From Nyssa sinensis (Eukaryota > Streptophyta > Magnoliopsida > Cornales > Nyssaceae), in NCBI GenBank assembly GCA_008638375.1, contig CM018041.1, forward strand, positions 6,935,501 to 6,999,500: a stretch of 64,000 nt of DNA, in the 5' to 3' direction. The translations under genes and the position numbers were made by a program. Numbering within the stretch: the first letter of the stretch is position 1; the number at the start of each line of letters is the position of its first letter. The notes under the pieces were generated by a model. The model was not told where the DNA came from and did no database searches. It saw only the letters and a program-made list of their open reading frames with translations. Shown here one piece after another: positions 11,398 to 23,400 of the stretch.

Positions 11398-13034
11398 TGT
11401 TAAAGGTTGATTGCCTGCCTTACTATGTGCCTGCGGCTCGGCTAATTTCAAGCCCAGCTCAATTGAGTGCAACATGGCTCATATTTGATCAGATTCTTTT
11501 TCTAAGAAAAAAAATTTAATGGTAGGATAATATTATTGTACTATTATCACTGTTATTGGTAAAGAGACGATTATTAATAAAAAATTTAAAAAAATAAATG
11601 CATTTTTATGAGACATTTTTAAAATTATTTTTTAAAAAAAAATATTACTTGATTGAAATTATAGAATCTTACACAATTACACTTCTAATATCTCTTAAAG
11701 AGACTTATATAAACACCAATCAAAACAAAAACAAAAAAAAACAAAAAAAACAATACTTATATAAACAACATGAAAAATAAGATCAAAATAAAATGATTAT
11801 GGCAAATTTAATTTAAGGCTCTACTAATATAATAAAAAAAAATTCACACATTTTTAGTAGTTACTCAAATTTAAATTTGAGTTTGAGTAAAATCTTCTCT
11901 AACTCTAAACTTAAATTCATACTAAATTTATTTTTATTTAAATTTAAATTCAAATTTATTGTAAACTTAAATTTATAACTCAAATATAATTCGGAGTTAG
12001 ACCATTAAAAAAATATGAAATTTAATTTTAATTTTTATTTAAATTTTTAATAAAATTTAAATTTGAATTTAAATCATCGATAAAAATGACCTAGCATCCA
12101 TTTACTCAAAGCATACTATAACAAGATAGCATGGAACGGAGAGTTACTTAGCGTTATTTCTATGTCTGTAAATGTTATTTTAAAAACATATTTTACTATT
12201 TTTAATACTATTGTTTTTTTGTATTATTTTATTTTTTTTAGATTGTATAGAAATATTCTTAAAAATAATATTTTTAAATTTAAAAAAAAATTCCTCAAAC
12301 GTCTACTAAGAGATAATTTATTTTTAGAGTAATACTAATTATTTTAAATTTTTGTACTAAAACTCACTCCAAATGATGTGTTAATAAAAAAATTATAATA
12401 TAATTAAAGTAATATTACTAATCAAATGTCATATTATATAAAATAAAAAGGTTGATAATAAAAATTTGAGAGAAGAGTATTACTGTTATTTTTATATGCC
12501 TAAGAAAATAACTTCTTCAAATATCAAATAAGAGAAGTGAAGGGAGAGTTATCCAAGCTGCCAAGAAGGGCGGCTTGGTCGGAGCTCAAATTAGCTGAAT
12601 GTGGAAGAATAAAATACTAGGTAGCCCAGAGAAAACCAGGTCCGCCAGCAGCTGGGTTCTTACCTAATTACCTGAATAGAAAATTTTGGATTGATCCGAC
12701 ACAGTCAGTTGATAATGTGATTATTTAATAATATTTTATTAATTAATGTATTTATTTAATAATAACATATTATATATAATATTATTTATTATTTTAAATA
12801 AAATATAAAATATTATTAAAAATATATTAACATATAATATACCTAAAACTAATATTATATATATCACAATCTATAATTGATCTAATCTGGACCATTAACT
12901 GACATGTCTAATTGAAGTCACGACTCACCATCACGATACTTTGAAATTCGTGCGCCATACCTAACCCCACTTGCCCACGTCTTGTCTACACTGACGTGAC
13001 AAGCTTTTTGGTCATTTATAGTATTTGATTTTTC
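11398..13034. other. AT-rich spacer, no gene seen
   Basis: Low-complexity A/T sequence without recognisable exons. A short GC-richer island at 12541-12690 contains a 10-bp stem with one mismatch (12553-12562 and 12569-12578, six-base loop). Nothing else was recognised. Confidence 0.5.
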
Positions 13035-13500
13035 TGGCATTAAAATATAAAGATAAATTATATTAATTTTTAAAATTTATTTTAATAATTGTATTAATTT
13101 TTTTTTTTTTAACTAACAGTACACCTACATTAATATCTCTTTAGTTAATTATTTTTTTAAAAAAACATAACTATCTCTTTTATTTATTTATTTATTTTTA
13201 CATTTTTTTTTAATTTTAACTTTTTTAAAACAAAATTTTATTATTATTTTATATAAAAATAAATTTATGATAAATAACTTATTTTATTTTATATAAAAAT
13301 AAATTCAAAATTTTATCAATATTTATTTTAAAAAATAGAAGAATGGTCAAAATTTAAACAATTGATTAAAAAAACATGAAAGTGATAGTTTTATTATTTT
13401 GAAGAAAAAACTAACTAAATGGGATATTTGTAAACGTTAATATAATTATTAGAAAGTTTAGGATAGATCATTGTAATTTATTCTAAAATATAAAATTTAA
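13035..13500. mobile_element. Foldback MITE (family copy 1)
   Basis: The left arm contains taataattgtattaa and tctctttagttaat. The right arm contains approximate reverse complements in mirrored order (attaacta-like, then ttaatataattatta). The middle is poly(T)/poly(A)-rich with tatataaaaataaatt. The same organisation recurs at 30262-30778 and 36345-36775. It is non-coding, consistent with a non-autonomous foldback element. Confidence 0.5.
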
Positions 13501-15305
13501 TTTAAAAAAAATTACAATTTTTTTTTATCAATTATATTAATCCAAATTTTTTAAAATTATTCAAACTTTTTTAATTGACAAATTATAAAAACCTTTATAA
13601 ATTCTTTTTTTTTTGAAAATAATAAAATTACTCTTTTTTTTTTCAATTTGATAATTTTTCTAACTTTATTAAAGTTTTATTTATATAAAAATAAATTTAA
13701 GATTTTAATTTTAAAAATGTAGTAAAAAAGAATAAAATTTTCATTTTATAAAAAAGAAAAAAATTGAATGGAAGAATATTTCTAATTTATTTAAAGAAGA
13801 TGGGTGTAATTTATAATAAAAAAAATTAAAAAATATTTATTTTTATCTTGTTTTTACTTTTTAATAAATTTATTATATATTTCCAAAAAAGTTTTTAAAT
13901 TATTTCTTAAAAAGGATGTTACTTTCAAAAATGTCACACGAAAGCGTTTTTTTATACTTTCATATTTTGCTTTGAAAATAAAAATAAATTTTTAAAAATG
14001 TATCCAAAATGGAATTGAGTAATTGAAAAATATTAATAAAAGTTTCCTTATGAGATTAAAATAAAGATATATAGTCTTAAGGGAAATAGTATTGCTACTA
14101 GTCACAATTTTAACTATAGAAGTAAGAACGGGCTCGAGGGAACAAATTCTAACTTAGATATAAAAAAAATTACAAAACAATTATAAAAGATATCAAAAAA
14201 ATATTTTGATTATATCTATCACAACATTATACTTTGACTTTTCTCAATCACAGGTTCCATTTTATTGTGTGACGAGGATGAATTGAGTTAATAACTAGGT
14301 GCCTAACAATTGGGTTGGGTCTTTCATCGGCCCATAAGATTCCGGAGCTCTTTAATGTGAAAAAAATATACTAATACAAATTAAACTGGCCATTATAGTT
14401 GTTTTAAATTATTATTATTCTTTTCAAAAAATGGAAAAATACTTTAAATATTTTGCAAATAAATATGCAATTAAGCCAAAATATAATTAATTATGTTAAC
14501 TGTTTGATTAAGCTATTAATGAATGCTTAAAAAGTATATGAAATATTTTTTTATCTTTGAATAATAAATCGTGTGTTTAGCAATGTATTATATAATTAAA
14601 TTTACATTATCTATATAATTAAAAAATATGTAACAATAAAAATAAATTTAATTTTATTTTAATATTAAATATATATTATTTATTTTTGAGATAAAAGATA
14701 TATTGGGTATTTTAAAGATAAATAAAAATATGACCATAAATTATTGTTATTGACCGTAATATTTATATATATAAAAAAAAAAACCATGATCCACAGCCTT
14801 AAGTGTGTAATAACCTTTTTAAAGCAGTTAGAATTAAGTTGTCATGGTCTGCTATTTCATCAAGCGTAATTTAGAAGTAGAGTATGTTTTAAAAATTCAA
14901 TTTTACTTATTATCCAAATAACTCATAAATCGATTAAGCATGACTAAACAGTCGAGACACAAAATCAAACCATTTAAGTACTTTTTTTTATTTATTTAAA
15001 AAAAGATACTACTTGATTCTAAATCAATGAGAAAAATCTCTTTTTATCCAAATACATGTCACTACATGACTTTTTAATTTTAAATAAAAATAAAAATACA
15101 TATGTAATGCATATGTAGTGAATTATAATTAAGATACGTATTTTTTTTATTTAGTTTGGAATTAAGTATTTTTTTAAAAATAATAATAATAATAATAAAT
15201 CAATAGAAAATATGATACCCTCCTCCTAACAGGTTTGTGATAGCATATGTAAACCACCTGCTCATAACCACCTTAGTCTCCAAAACTTGAGGTTGGCCAC
15301 CGCCC

Positions 15306-15308
<3 letters not shown>
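13501..15308. other. AT-rich spacer upstream of the CHX gene
   Basis: Mostly A/T with poly(T) and poly(A) stretches. The 13500-13880 part may be a second, more decayed foldback element. No exon was recognised. Confidence 0.45.

Positions 15309-15349
<41 letters not shown>
15309..15349 (+). repeat. (TC)n microsatellite in the CHX 5' region
   Basis: About 20 uninterrupted TC units end roughly 95 bp before the CHX ATG. CT-rich tracts in plant 5' leaders are common and can influence expression; no effect can be inferred here. Confidence 0.9.
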
Positions 15350-15351
<2 letters not shown>

Positions 15352-15444
15352 ATGATAGGTCTGTAGTTTCTTTTTCACATTTTCTTCTCCTTCTTCCTTC
15401 TCTTTCCGCCTTACTCACCTAAGAATTTAGCATAAACTCCAGCA

Positions 15445-15973
15445 ATGGTTGCAGGGATATCTAGATTGGACCGACAGATGATCGTGCCAAAACCAGAGAA
15501 CACCACTCCCATGTGCCAGGACCCAAGACACATCGCCTCCAAGGGTATCTGGTTGAAGCATAACCCTATGTATTATTCAACCCCTCTTCTCCTGCTGCAA
15601 CTCTCCATAATTTCTGTAACTTCCACGCTGATCAATCTCTGCCTCCAGCCTCTTGGACAATCAACCATTGTCTCACAAATTTTCGTAAGCGTTAATCTTT
15701 TTCTTTTCTAATTATCTTGCATGACTTTCATGGCAGTTTTTCACGTTGAAGTAGTTTTATAGTTCTTTTTGAGACAGGTTACAGTTTTAAGCACATGTAA
15801 ATTCCTAAATGGGTTACAATAAAAATATGAAATTGTGATTAAGAAGTTCCTAAACCCAATTCCAAAATGAACCAATAAGGGAAAAAGAAAAAAAATGCAT
15901 ATTTAAATGCAAAAGTTGTACCAAGAAGCAATCTCAAATGTGTGTAATCTGCGGAACATAGACATTCACAATG

Positions 15974-16019
<46 letters not shown>

Positions 16020-19000
16020 ATCATCCCTTGAATAATTCTATATTTGAATACAGACTCTACCAAATAGTAACACCTAAACATTGCCAGACTTCATTTCACA
16101 CTCCTTGATCATAGAAAATACGATGTTCAAATGACTCTTTTATAATTAATATCTAATGAGTTAATGTTTATATAAATTAAAAAATTTGTGAAATTAGGCT
16201 ATAATTTTTGTAGCTGATCCTTTTTTGTACATAGTTCACCCCCCTCAAGCTCTATTTCTATATAGTTATACTCTTTTACCAATAACAAAATATTTCTATT
16301 ATTTAATAGTTTTTGAGTCTCTCAAAAGATTTAATATTAGAGAGTTGACACAATATATGGAGGATTTGGAGGATTGCACCGCTATGTCTTGTATTGTGCG
16401 GCAGATTTTTGAAGATAAGGAACTTACACAGTGGGGTTTTTTTTGAGGATTTCCCCTTTTTTTTTGTGTGTGAAGAGGTGGAGTTGAACCCATATATCTA
16501 TTATTTACCCAGTGGGGTTTTTTTTTTTTTAATACCCAAACAGTTTAGATTTTTTTTTTTGTCTTTTTTGGGAGAGTTGAGACTTTAATTTTTTAAGTTC
16601 CTCCCTTTCTATGGGTTAGCTCTCCCTCGCGCTTCTGTTAATTTTTATATTTACACTTACTGATTAAAAAAAAAAAAAATTAACAGCTTGACAACTTCAA
16701 TGAAATTGTAGTCATAAATCTGATCAACATATACATCAAACAGTGGTCGAATACTCTATCAAGAAAGGTCATAACCAAACTATGTCCATAATGCAACTAA
16801 CAATGTATTTGTGTACATGCCTAACAGGGTGGTATAATATTTGGCCCTTCACTTCTAGGGCATGAAAATGTCCTGGCATCAAGTCTGTTCCCTCCAAGAG
16901 GCCACATGCTAGTCGAGACAATTGCAACATTTGGTCTTATGTTCTTCCTATTCTCAGTAGGAGTGAAGATGGATACAGGGATGATGGTGGTACCGGAGCG
17001 GAAGGCCATGGCCATAAGTATCTCTGTAACCTTCTTTACACTGGCATTGACATCTCTGCTATCCGTTGTCCTAAAGAAGTGTGTTACCATGGATGCCAGC
17101 CTTGCACAATCACTTACATTCATAGCTGCATCGCAGTGTCTAACACCTTTTCCTAACATCGCTTGCCTGCTGACTGAACTTAAGATCCTCAACACCGACC
17201 TCGGCCGCCTAGCCATCTCTTCAGCAATGTTTTGTGACATACTTGGTATTTCCTTGACAGCAGTTGGTTTTGCACTAGCGCACAATACAGATGGTAGTGC
17301 AGATGGTAGCGTACAAACTTCAGTGTTGGCATGTTTATCAATAATTGCATTTCTGGTTGCCATCGTGTACGTCATCCGGCCGGTAGTATTATGGATTCTA
17401 AGACGCACACCAGAAGGGGAACCGGTAGGAGAGGCGTTCATTAGTTTCATTTTCACAACTGTTCTGGTGGTCGGCTTTATGAGCTGAGACCATCGGGCAG
17501 CATTTCGTATTGGGACCATTAATCTTCGGCTTGGCTGTCCCAGATGGACCACCCTTGGGATCAGCCTTGACTACCAAACTAGATTCTCTTGTGACAGGAT
17601 TGCTGTATCCGACCTACCTCACTGTCAGCGGACTACAAACAAATATTTTCAAAATTAATTTTCAATCTTCATGGATTGTGTTTGCTATGGTTTTCTTCGC
17701 TAGCCTAGTTAAGATTGGAGCAGTGATACTACCAGCATGCTGCAGCAATATGTCCGTTCGAGAAGCTATTATAGTTGGGCTAATGCTGAATGCAAGAGGC
17801 ATTTGCGAGCTCATGGTGTACAACTTGTGGAAGAAAGGAAATGTGTGAAACAAAATTTAGCTAATTTTTCTCTCTGTTTATTGTCATTGCTATTCTTGCA
17901 ATGATCTGAATTTCTTCTATATGTGACAGATTCTGAATGATCAAGAATTTGCTCTGGCCGTTATCTCGGTGATAGGAGTGACAGCGATCATAACACCACT
18001 AATAAGATACCTGTACGATCCTTCTAAACTACATGTTCCAACGAAGAGGAGGACCATCCAACAAGCCAGGCGTGACCCAGAGCTAAGAATAATGGTCTGC
18101 ATCCATAACCAAGACAATGTCCCTTCACTTATAAACCTGCTAGAAGTTTCTGGTGCAACTGAATATAGCCCCATTGCAGTCGTAGCACTTCTTCTCATCA
18201 AGCTTGTTGGCCGGACCACCCCCTGTCCTTGTAGCGCACCAATCACAACACCAACCACAACGAACCCTTGAGACAAGTAACTCCTGGTCCAACCACATCA
18301 TCAACGCCTTGCGACAGTATGAGCTTCAGAACAAAGGCTGCGCCAGCGTTCAATCGTTCAGTTGCATCGCACATTTTAATACAATGCACGAAGACATTTA
18401 CAGAGTGGCAAACGATCAGACTTCTACCATTCTGATTGTGCCCTTTCACAAGCAATGGGCCATCGATGGCTCCATTGGTTCAGTGAACCGTGCCATCCGA
18501 ACCATGAATATCAAAATCCTTGACACAGCACCATGCTCGGTTGGAATCCTCGTTGACAGGGGAATCCTAAGTGGCTCATTAACCATTCTAAACAATCGAT
18601 CAGTATATCACGTTGCTGTGATCTACATCAGTGGTGCAGATGATGGAGAAGCACTGTGCTACGGTGCTCGCATGGCGAAACACAGATATGTCACTCTAAC
18701 AGTCATCCGTTTCCTCCTCTTTGGATGCCATAACGCTAGAGAACGAAAGCTTGACAACGATTTGATTGATGAAGTCCGCTATGATAACGTGGGAAATAAG
18801 GGTTTCTTATACAAAGAAGAGGTTGTGAGAGATGGAGTAGGACTAGCTTCATCTATTAAACCATTAGAAAACAGATGTGACCTAATAGTAGTTGGGAGAC
18901 ACCATCAGGAGTCCCCTCTTCTGTTAGGACTCGATGCATGGAGTGAGTGCCCTGAACTCGGCGTTATTGGAGATATGCTTGCTTCACCTGACCATGTCAG

Positions 19001-19109
19001 CACAGCATCAGTTTTGGTGGTGCAACAACAAAAAGTGGGAGCGAAGTTGCTTGCTCACTCCTCAAAACAAGTGTTTAATGATACTGGTCGCCGAGAAGTT
19101 TTTGGATGA
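15445..19109 (+). pseudogene. CHX: CHX-type cation/H+ antiporter, broken by two single-base insertions
   Basis: Three exons: 15445-15684, 16828-17842, 17930-19109. CPA2/CHX proteins are endomembrane or plasma-membrane K+/Na+-H+ exchangers with 10-12 TM segments and a hydrophilic C-terminal regulatory domain. Visible signatures are GGIIFGPSLLG, LETIATFG-like VETIATFGLMFFLFSVGV, the membrane Asp in SSAMFCDILG, FGLAVPDGPPLG, LNARGICELMVYN, IIVPFHKQWAIDG, APCSVGILVDRG and CDLIVVGRHH. One extra T at 17485 turns FMSETIGQHF into FMS-stop. One extra C in the C-run at about 18217-18222 breaks GRTTPVLVAHQ. If both bases are ignored the protein is about 810 aa, the normal family length, with no other damage. 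As written, translation stops after 299 aa, within the antiporter domain. It is either a very young pseudogene or carries sequence errors. Confidence 0.85.
15978..16015. repeat. (TA)n microsatellite in CHX intron 1
   Basis: About 19 TA units in the 1.1-kb first intron of the CHX gene. Confidence 0.9.
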
Positions 19110-20498
19110 ACTGGTGCAAGAATCAGACTGTTCAAATTATGTCATATAGACAAATTGTTGTCTACCTGTAAAGAGGCAAAAGAATTACTCCTTCCTAAAC
19201 CATGCTGCAGGAGCACGTCGGCACTCAGGCAGGCAATAGTAGTAACAGGTCATGGACTCTTTCAGTTGATAGGATTTCTAGGGATCAGGGTTAGCTCATA
19301 AACCATTTTCATGACTTCTTGTCATTTTACTTTGTTTCTCTTGTTTATAAAAGAAATCTTAATTTTCCTTTTATAAAGTTTTCTAGTGGGAAAAAAAAAA
19401 TTCAACAGCCACACCAAGGAAGTAGGGAAAACAAGTTACTCTCATTTACATTAAAAAGAAGAAGAAGAAGAAGAAGAAATTACTATTTAACAATTAGTAT
19501 TAATAATTACTAATAATTAATAATTTTTTGAACAACCAACTTCCATTATTTAACAATTTATAATTATATTACTCGATAAATAATAATGCTTTTTAAAAAA
19601 AATCATTTATAGTATTAATTATGAGAATAAGAACATACATGTGTATGGTAAATGACACTAACACAAGATTATTTGCATAAATTTTTTCAAGAGACTGAAG
19701 ATCGAAATGTCAAGTCATGATACAGCTTAAGGATCTAGAACTTGCCCTCAAGAAAGTGAAACAGAAGCTGCTAGAGAGGACGAATGAGTAGCCCGATCCA
19801 AGTGGTCTAACCACTGATGGACCTTGACAACACAAATGTTATGATAATTTTTAACTGGTGTAATTTAATTTGTTTATTTCTATCTCTTTGTTTTTTTTTT
19901 TTTCCTTCTACCGAAAAAAGAAAAAATAAAAAAGGTACTACTACACAGGTACGCATTTTCAAATTGATAACAAGTGGATCCACCCATTTTTGAATTTGCA
20001 GCACTCTAGCAAGTAATATATGAAACAAACTTGAAACCAGAATTCCAATCCTTCACCAATTGGCACATATCTTGAGGTGTTCTAATCAATCATCTAGTTA
20101 TACACATCTTGTCTGCCACACACATGCAATGAAATTCTACCATCTCAAAACAGAAAAATGAGATATGCTTTATAGTCTTAGTCATCAACCTCCACGATTG
20201 CTCAAAGTTGAGAACACCAAAATTCATTTATGATACTGCGGTTAATTTTTTCAAGTACAATCCTACTGCATGTTGAGATGCATTTCCCTTCTCTCTACCA
20301 ATCTAATGTCCTAATGGTAGTAATAAAACTCCAACAATGGTGAATAATTCAGAATCCCTTTTGGCAAAATGAATGTACTTTAGCTTGGAAAGAGCTATAC
20401 TCTCGTAAAAACTAACAAGTAGTAATCCTGGCCAACCTAAAGATACTTATACGGCTTTGAAATTCAGGTACTACAGATTTTAGGCTAAAAGTATCACC
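19110..20498. other. Spacer between convergent CHX and RER genes
   Basis: Holds the 3' flanks of both genes. An (AAG)n tract lies at 19456-19478. A short plus-strand open frame at 19702-19791 ends in a helical Lys/Leu/Glu-rich tail (KDLELALKKVKQKLLERTNE-stop); it could be a stray exon relic but has no recognised parent. No intact gene. Confidence 0.45.
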
Positions 20499-23400
20499 TC
20501 ACTGATTATTGGTTTCATCAATACCAGCCTCTTCTTGAGTGTTGCATTCCAGAGCAACATGATTTGGAGAATCTGGAGTTTGGTAGGAGGGTGTTTCGCT
20601 CTTCCGAGTCTGCAGTCCCATAAACCGTGCAAGATCGACCCATTGCTGCAACATTTGAGAGACAAAAATTAAACCAACATTAAGCAAGAGAAATAATTCA
20701 ATTACATTAATGGTGGTGTTAGTGAAAATTCAGTGATCAACAATAGATGATAATTTTAAAATGTGAAAATTCTCAGTTTAAGCAGGTATGAATAAACACC
20801 AGAATCACGAATGAACACCAACTCCCCTTTGCAACACCACCACTAATTTTACAAGACTAAGATATGCAATCCAAACAATTTACAGAAGTTCCAGATAAGT
20901 AATGCCAATGCATTTTAACTGCTTTCCTCTTATCATGAGTAAATATATTGCAATCATCTTTACAAACTTCCCAAAAATGCAATGATGACATAACAAAGGT
21001 CACAAGATCCCTCAAAAATAATCATTGTATGGGTAGTATTATAGCAAATTAATGTGATCATTCTCAGAAAAATATAAAATAAACCAAAAAAGGAGAGGAG
21101 AATGAAATAAGCATAGAGAAAAAAGCTATAATTTCAAGGAAACTAAGATGCAACTAACCTGGGTCCCCCAATAGGAGTTGACGGTTCGAACAACAAAAGA
21201 TAGCATATTTACAAGAAATGTTTGAGAAGCAAATTGGTCAGAAATCCTATGCTCCACTATTCCAGCAATAACCTGCATTGGAATTTATTTTGATGTCAAT
21301 ATCAAACATATATTACAGTACCAAAAACATATAGATATGACTAATGTCTACTTACTACGATTCAATTACTCATTCATATAAGAAAATATAACATCGAAGT
21401 CGCTAGTTAGAAGACCAAGCAGATTATGGCTTAAAAAGGATGATAAAACACTTAAAGGGGCAAATCATCATTTGATGAGCCACACCACCTAGATATCCAA
21501 GGCTGACATAAACCATCTGTCCTAGCTCGTCAATCTCTCATATGTTTTCTTGTCAATCCCCGATTGATAAGGATCACCAGCTCAGGTCATTTTTTCAGGA
21601 CAAAAATCCTTAGTGGGACCATCCTTAGTGAATCCAGCCCATCCCCAAGAGAATGGAAGCCAAAATTTCCGTGACACCATTAACAACACTGTTGATACTA
21701 ATCACTACTATCTTATGCTCTCTGGAAACTTATTTGCTATTGAATTCAACAAATGACCACAGAAAATATATATATATATATACATGCAATGCTGCTTGCT
21801 CTACCTGGTACCGGAGATTTGCTGATGTTCCGAGAAAGCATCCATATACAAGTGCCGTTTTAAATATTGGTGATCTTTTATTCCGTTGATTGGTAGCAAT
21901 TGTGGAATTCAGTAATCTGCGTATTGAATACAGAATATTTGAGGCAGCCACAGTACCAATACTAGAAATAAATCCAACACTGGCAAGTTTCAAACCACCA
22001 AGAAGCACCGAAGCAACTCTATGACTCAAATTCCAGTCCTTCCCAGCAAGATTCTTCTGAAATGCATTATCAGGGATGAATACAAGAAGACCCTTTAGTG
22101 CTTCCATGCTGTCAGGTGTATTTATCTCATCAGCAAATGAAAGGAAAGACAGAGTTGGAGCCGGAAGCCAAACAGTAAAAAAATCAACGACTGATCCCCT
22201 GACTGTATCTGTAATAACATAGTCAAGCTCTTCAAAGAAATTTTCTTTACGCCTCTCATACTGTGCTAAAAGAGTAGTTGTAATGGATATAGCTTCTTCT
22301 ATAGCTAATCTATGTAAAAATTTGGGATCTGCCAATAACCTTTCCCTGAAACCCTGTACCATCAAGATAAGTTATCATCAACTTTGAGCAGTAGTTAGTT
22401 GTACTTTCCCTATCATTTGTTAATTATTCCCATACATCACAAAACAAAGCAGAGAATACTGAAGTTCCCACATGAACAATGTGTTTAAACTTACAAGCAT
22501 ACATGATGAAATAAATAAAAGCTTGAAATCCTTGAGTGCCAAAAATAAAAATATTATTAACTGCCAGAAACCAAGCTTACCTGGAACCTATGAGTGAGCT
22601 CTGAAATAACAGGATATTGCTCCAAATCAAAGAAATTCTGCAATACTTCCGGGGATACAAGACCAAGATCAAGTCCTTTTTGAAGGTCCTGATAAGAGCA
22701 AGTCACAACATTAGTCCATTGTATAACACCTACCTTACCGATTTCACCATCATTGATAGCATAAAATATTAGTTCCATAAAATCAGGCTATATAGCTAGC
22801 ATAACATTTGATTTAATTTCGAAAAAAAAAAAGGCATGAACAACATATTACAGATAACAAACTAAATTATGATCATTCAAGGACCCTAGACTTTCCAACT
22901 AAGACCAAATGTCATTTCTTTAATTCAAATATCAAGTATTTTTAATCAGGTAACTCGTAAGCTTTCATAATTTATTTGCCCAAATCCTTTGATAATCCTT
23001 CTTTTTCTTGTCAGTTCAAACCCTCATAATGGGGCTCAAGTCCAAAAATAAGTCTCTTATTTGAATTTCATCATTATTAACTGTTCACTGCATCTAGATT
23101 TAGCACGAAATTGCACACACATGCATCCAAGGCACATCAAAATGTTGATTAAAGTGGTTTCTCATTCTTAAAATATCAGGAAGTAGAACTTTTACAAGGA
23201 CAAGAATGCTACTGGACAGTTGCGCTTCTGTGCAAGGATATCAAAACAACGATATATTTGATATTTTCATTGCATTAAAAAAATGCTAGTGAAGATCACA
23301 TTATATCAAAAATAACCATGTTAGCTTTCAAGAATAGCCTATAGGACAATTAGAGTGAAATGCAAACAAAACCCAGCTTGCATGTTTAATAAAAATGGAT

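Noticed and set aside
15200..15418. 72-aa minus-strand ORF with an Arg-Glu repeat
   Set aside because: The RE repeat is only the translation of the (TC)n microsatellite.
16821..17552. 243-aa open frame on the minus strand
   Set aside because: It is the antisense shadow of CHX exon 2, whose plus-strand frame carries all antiporter motifs.
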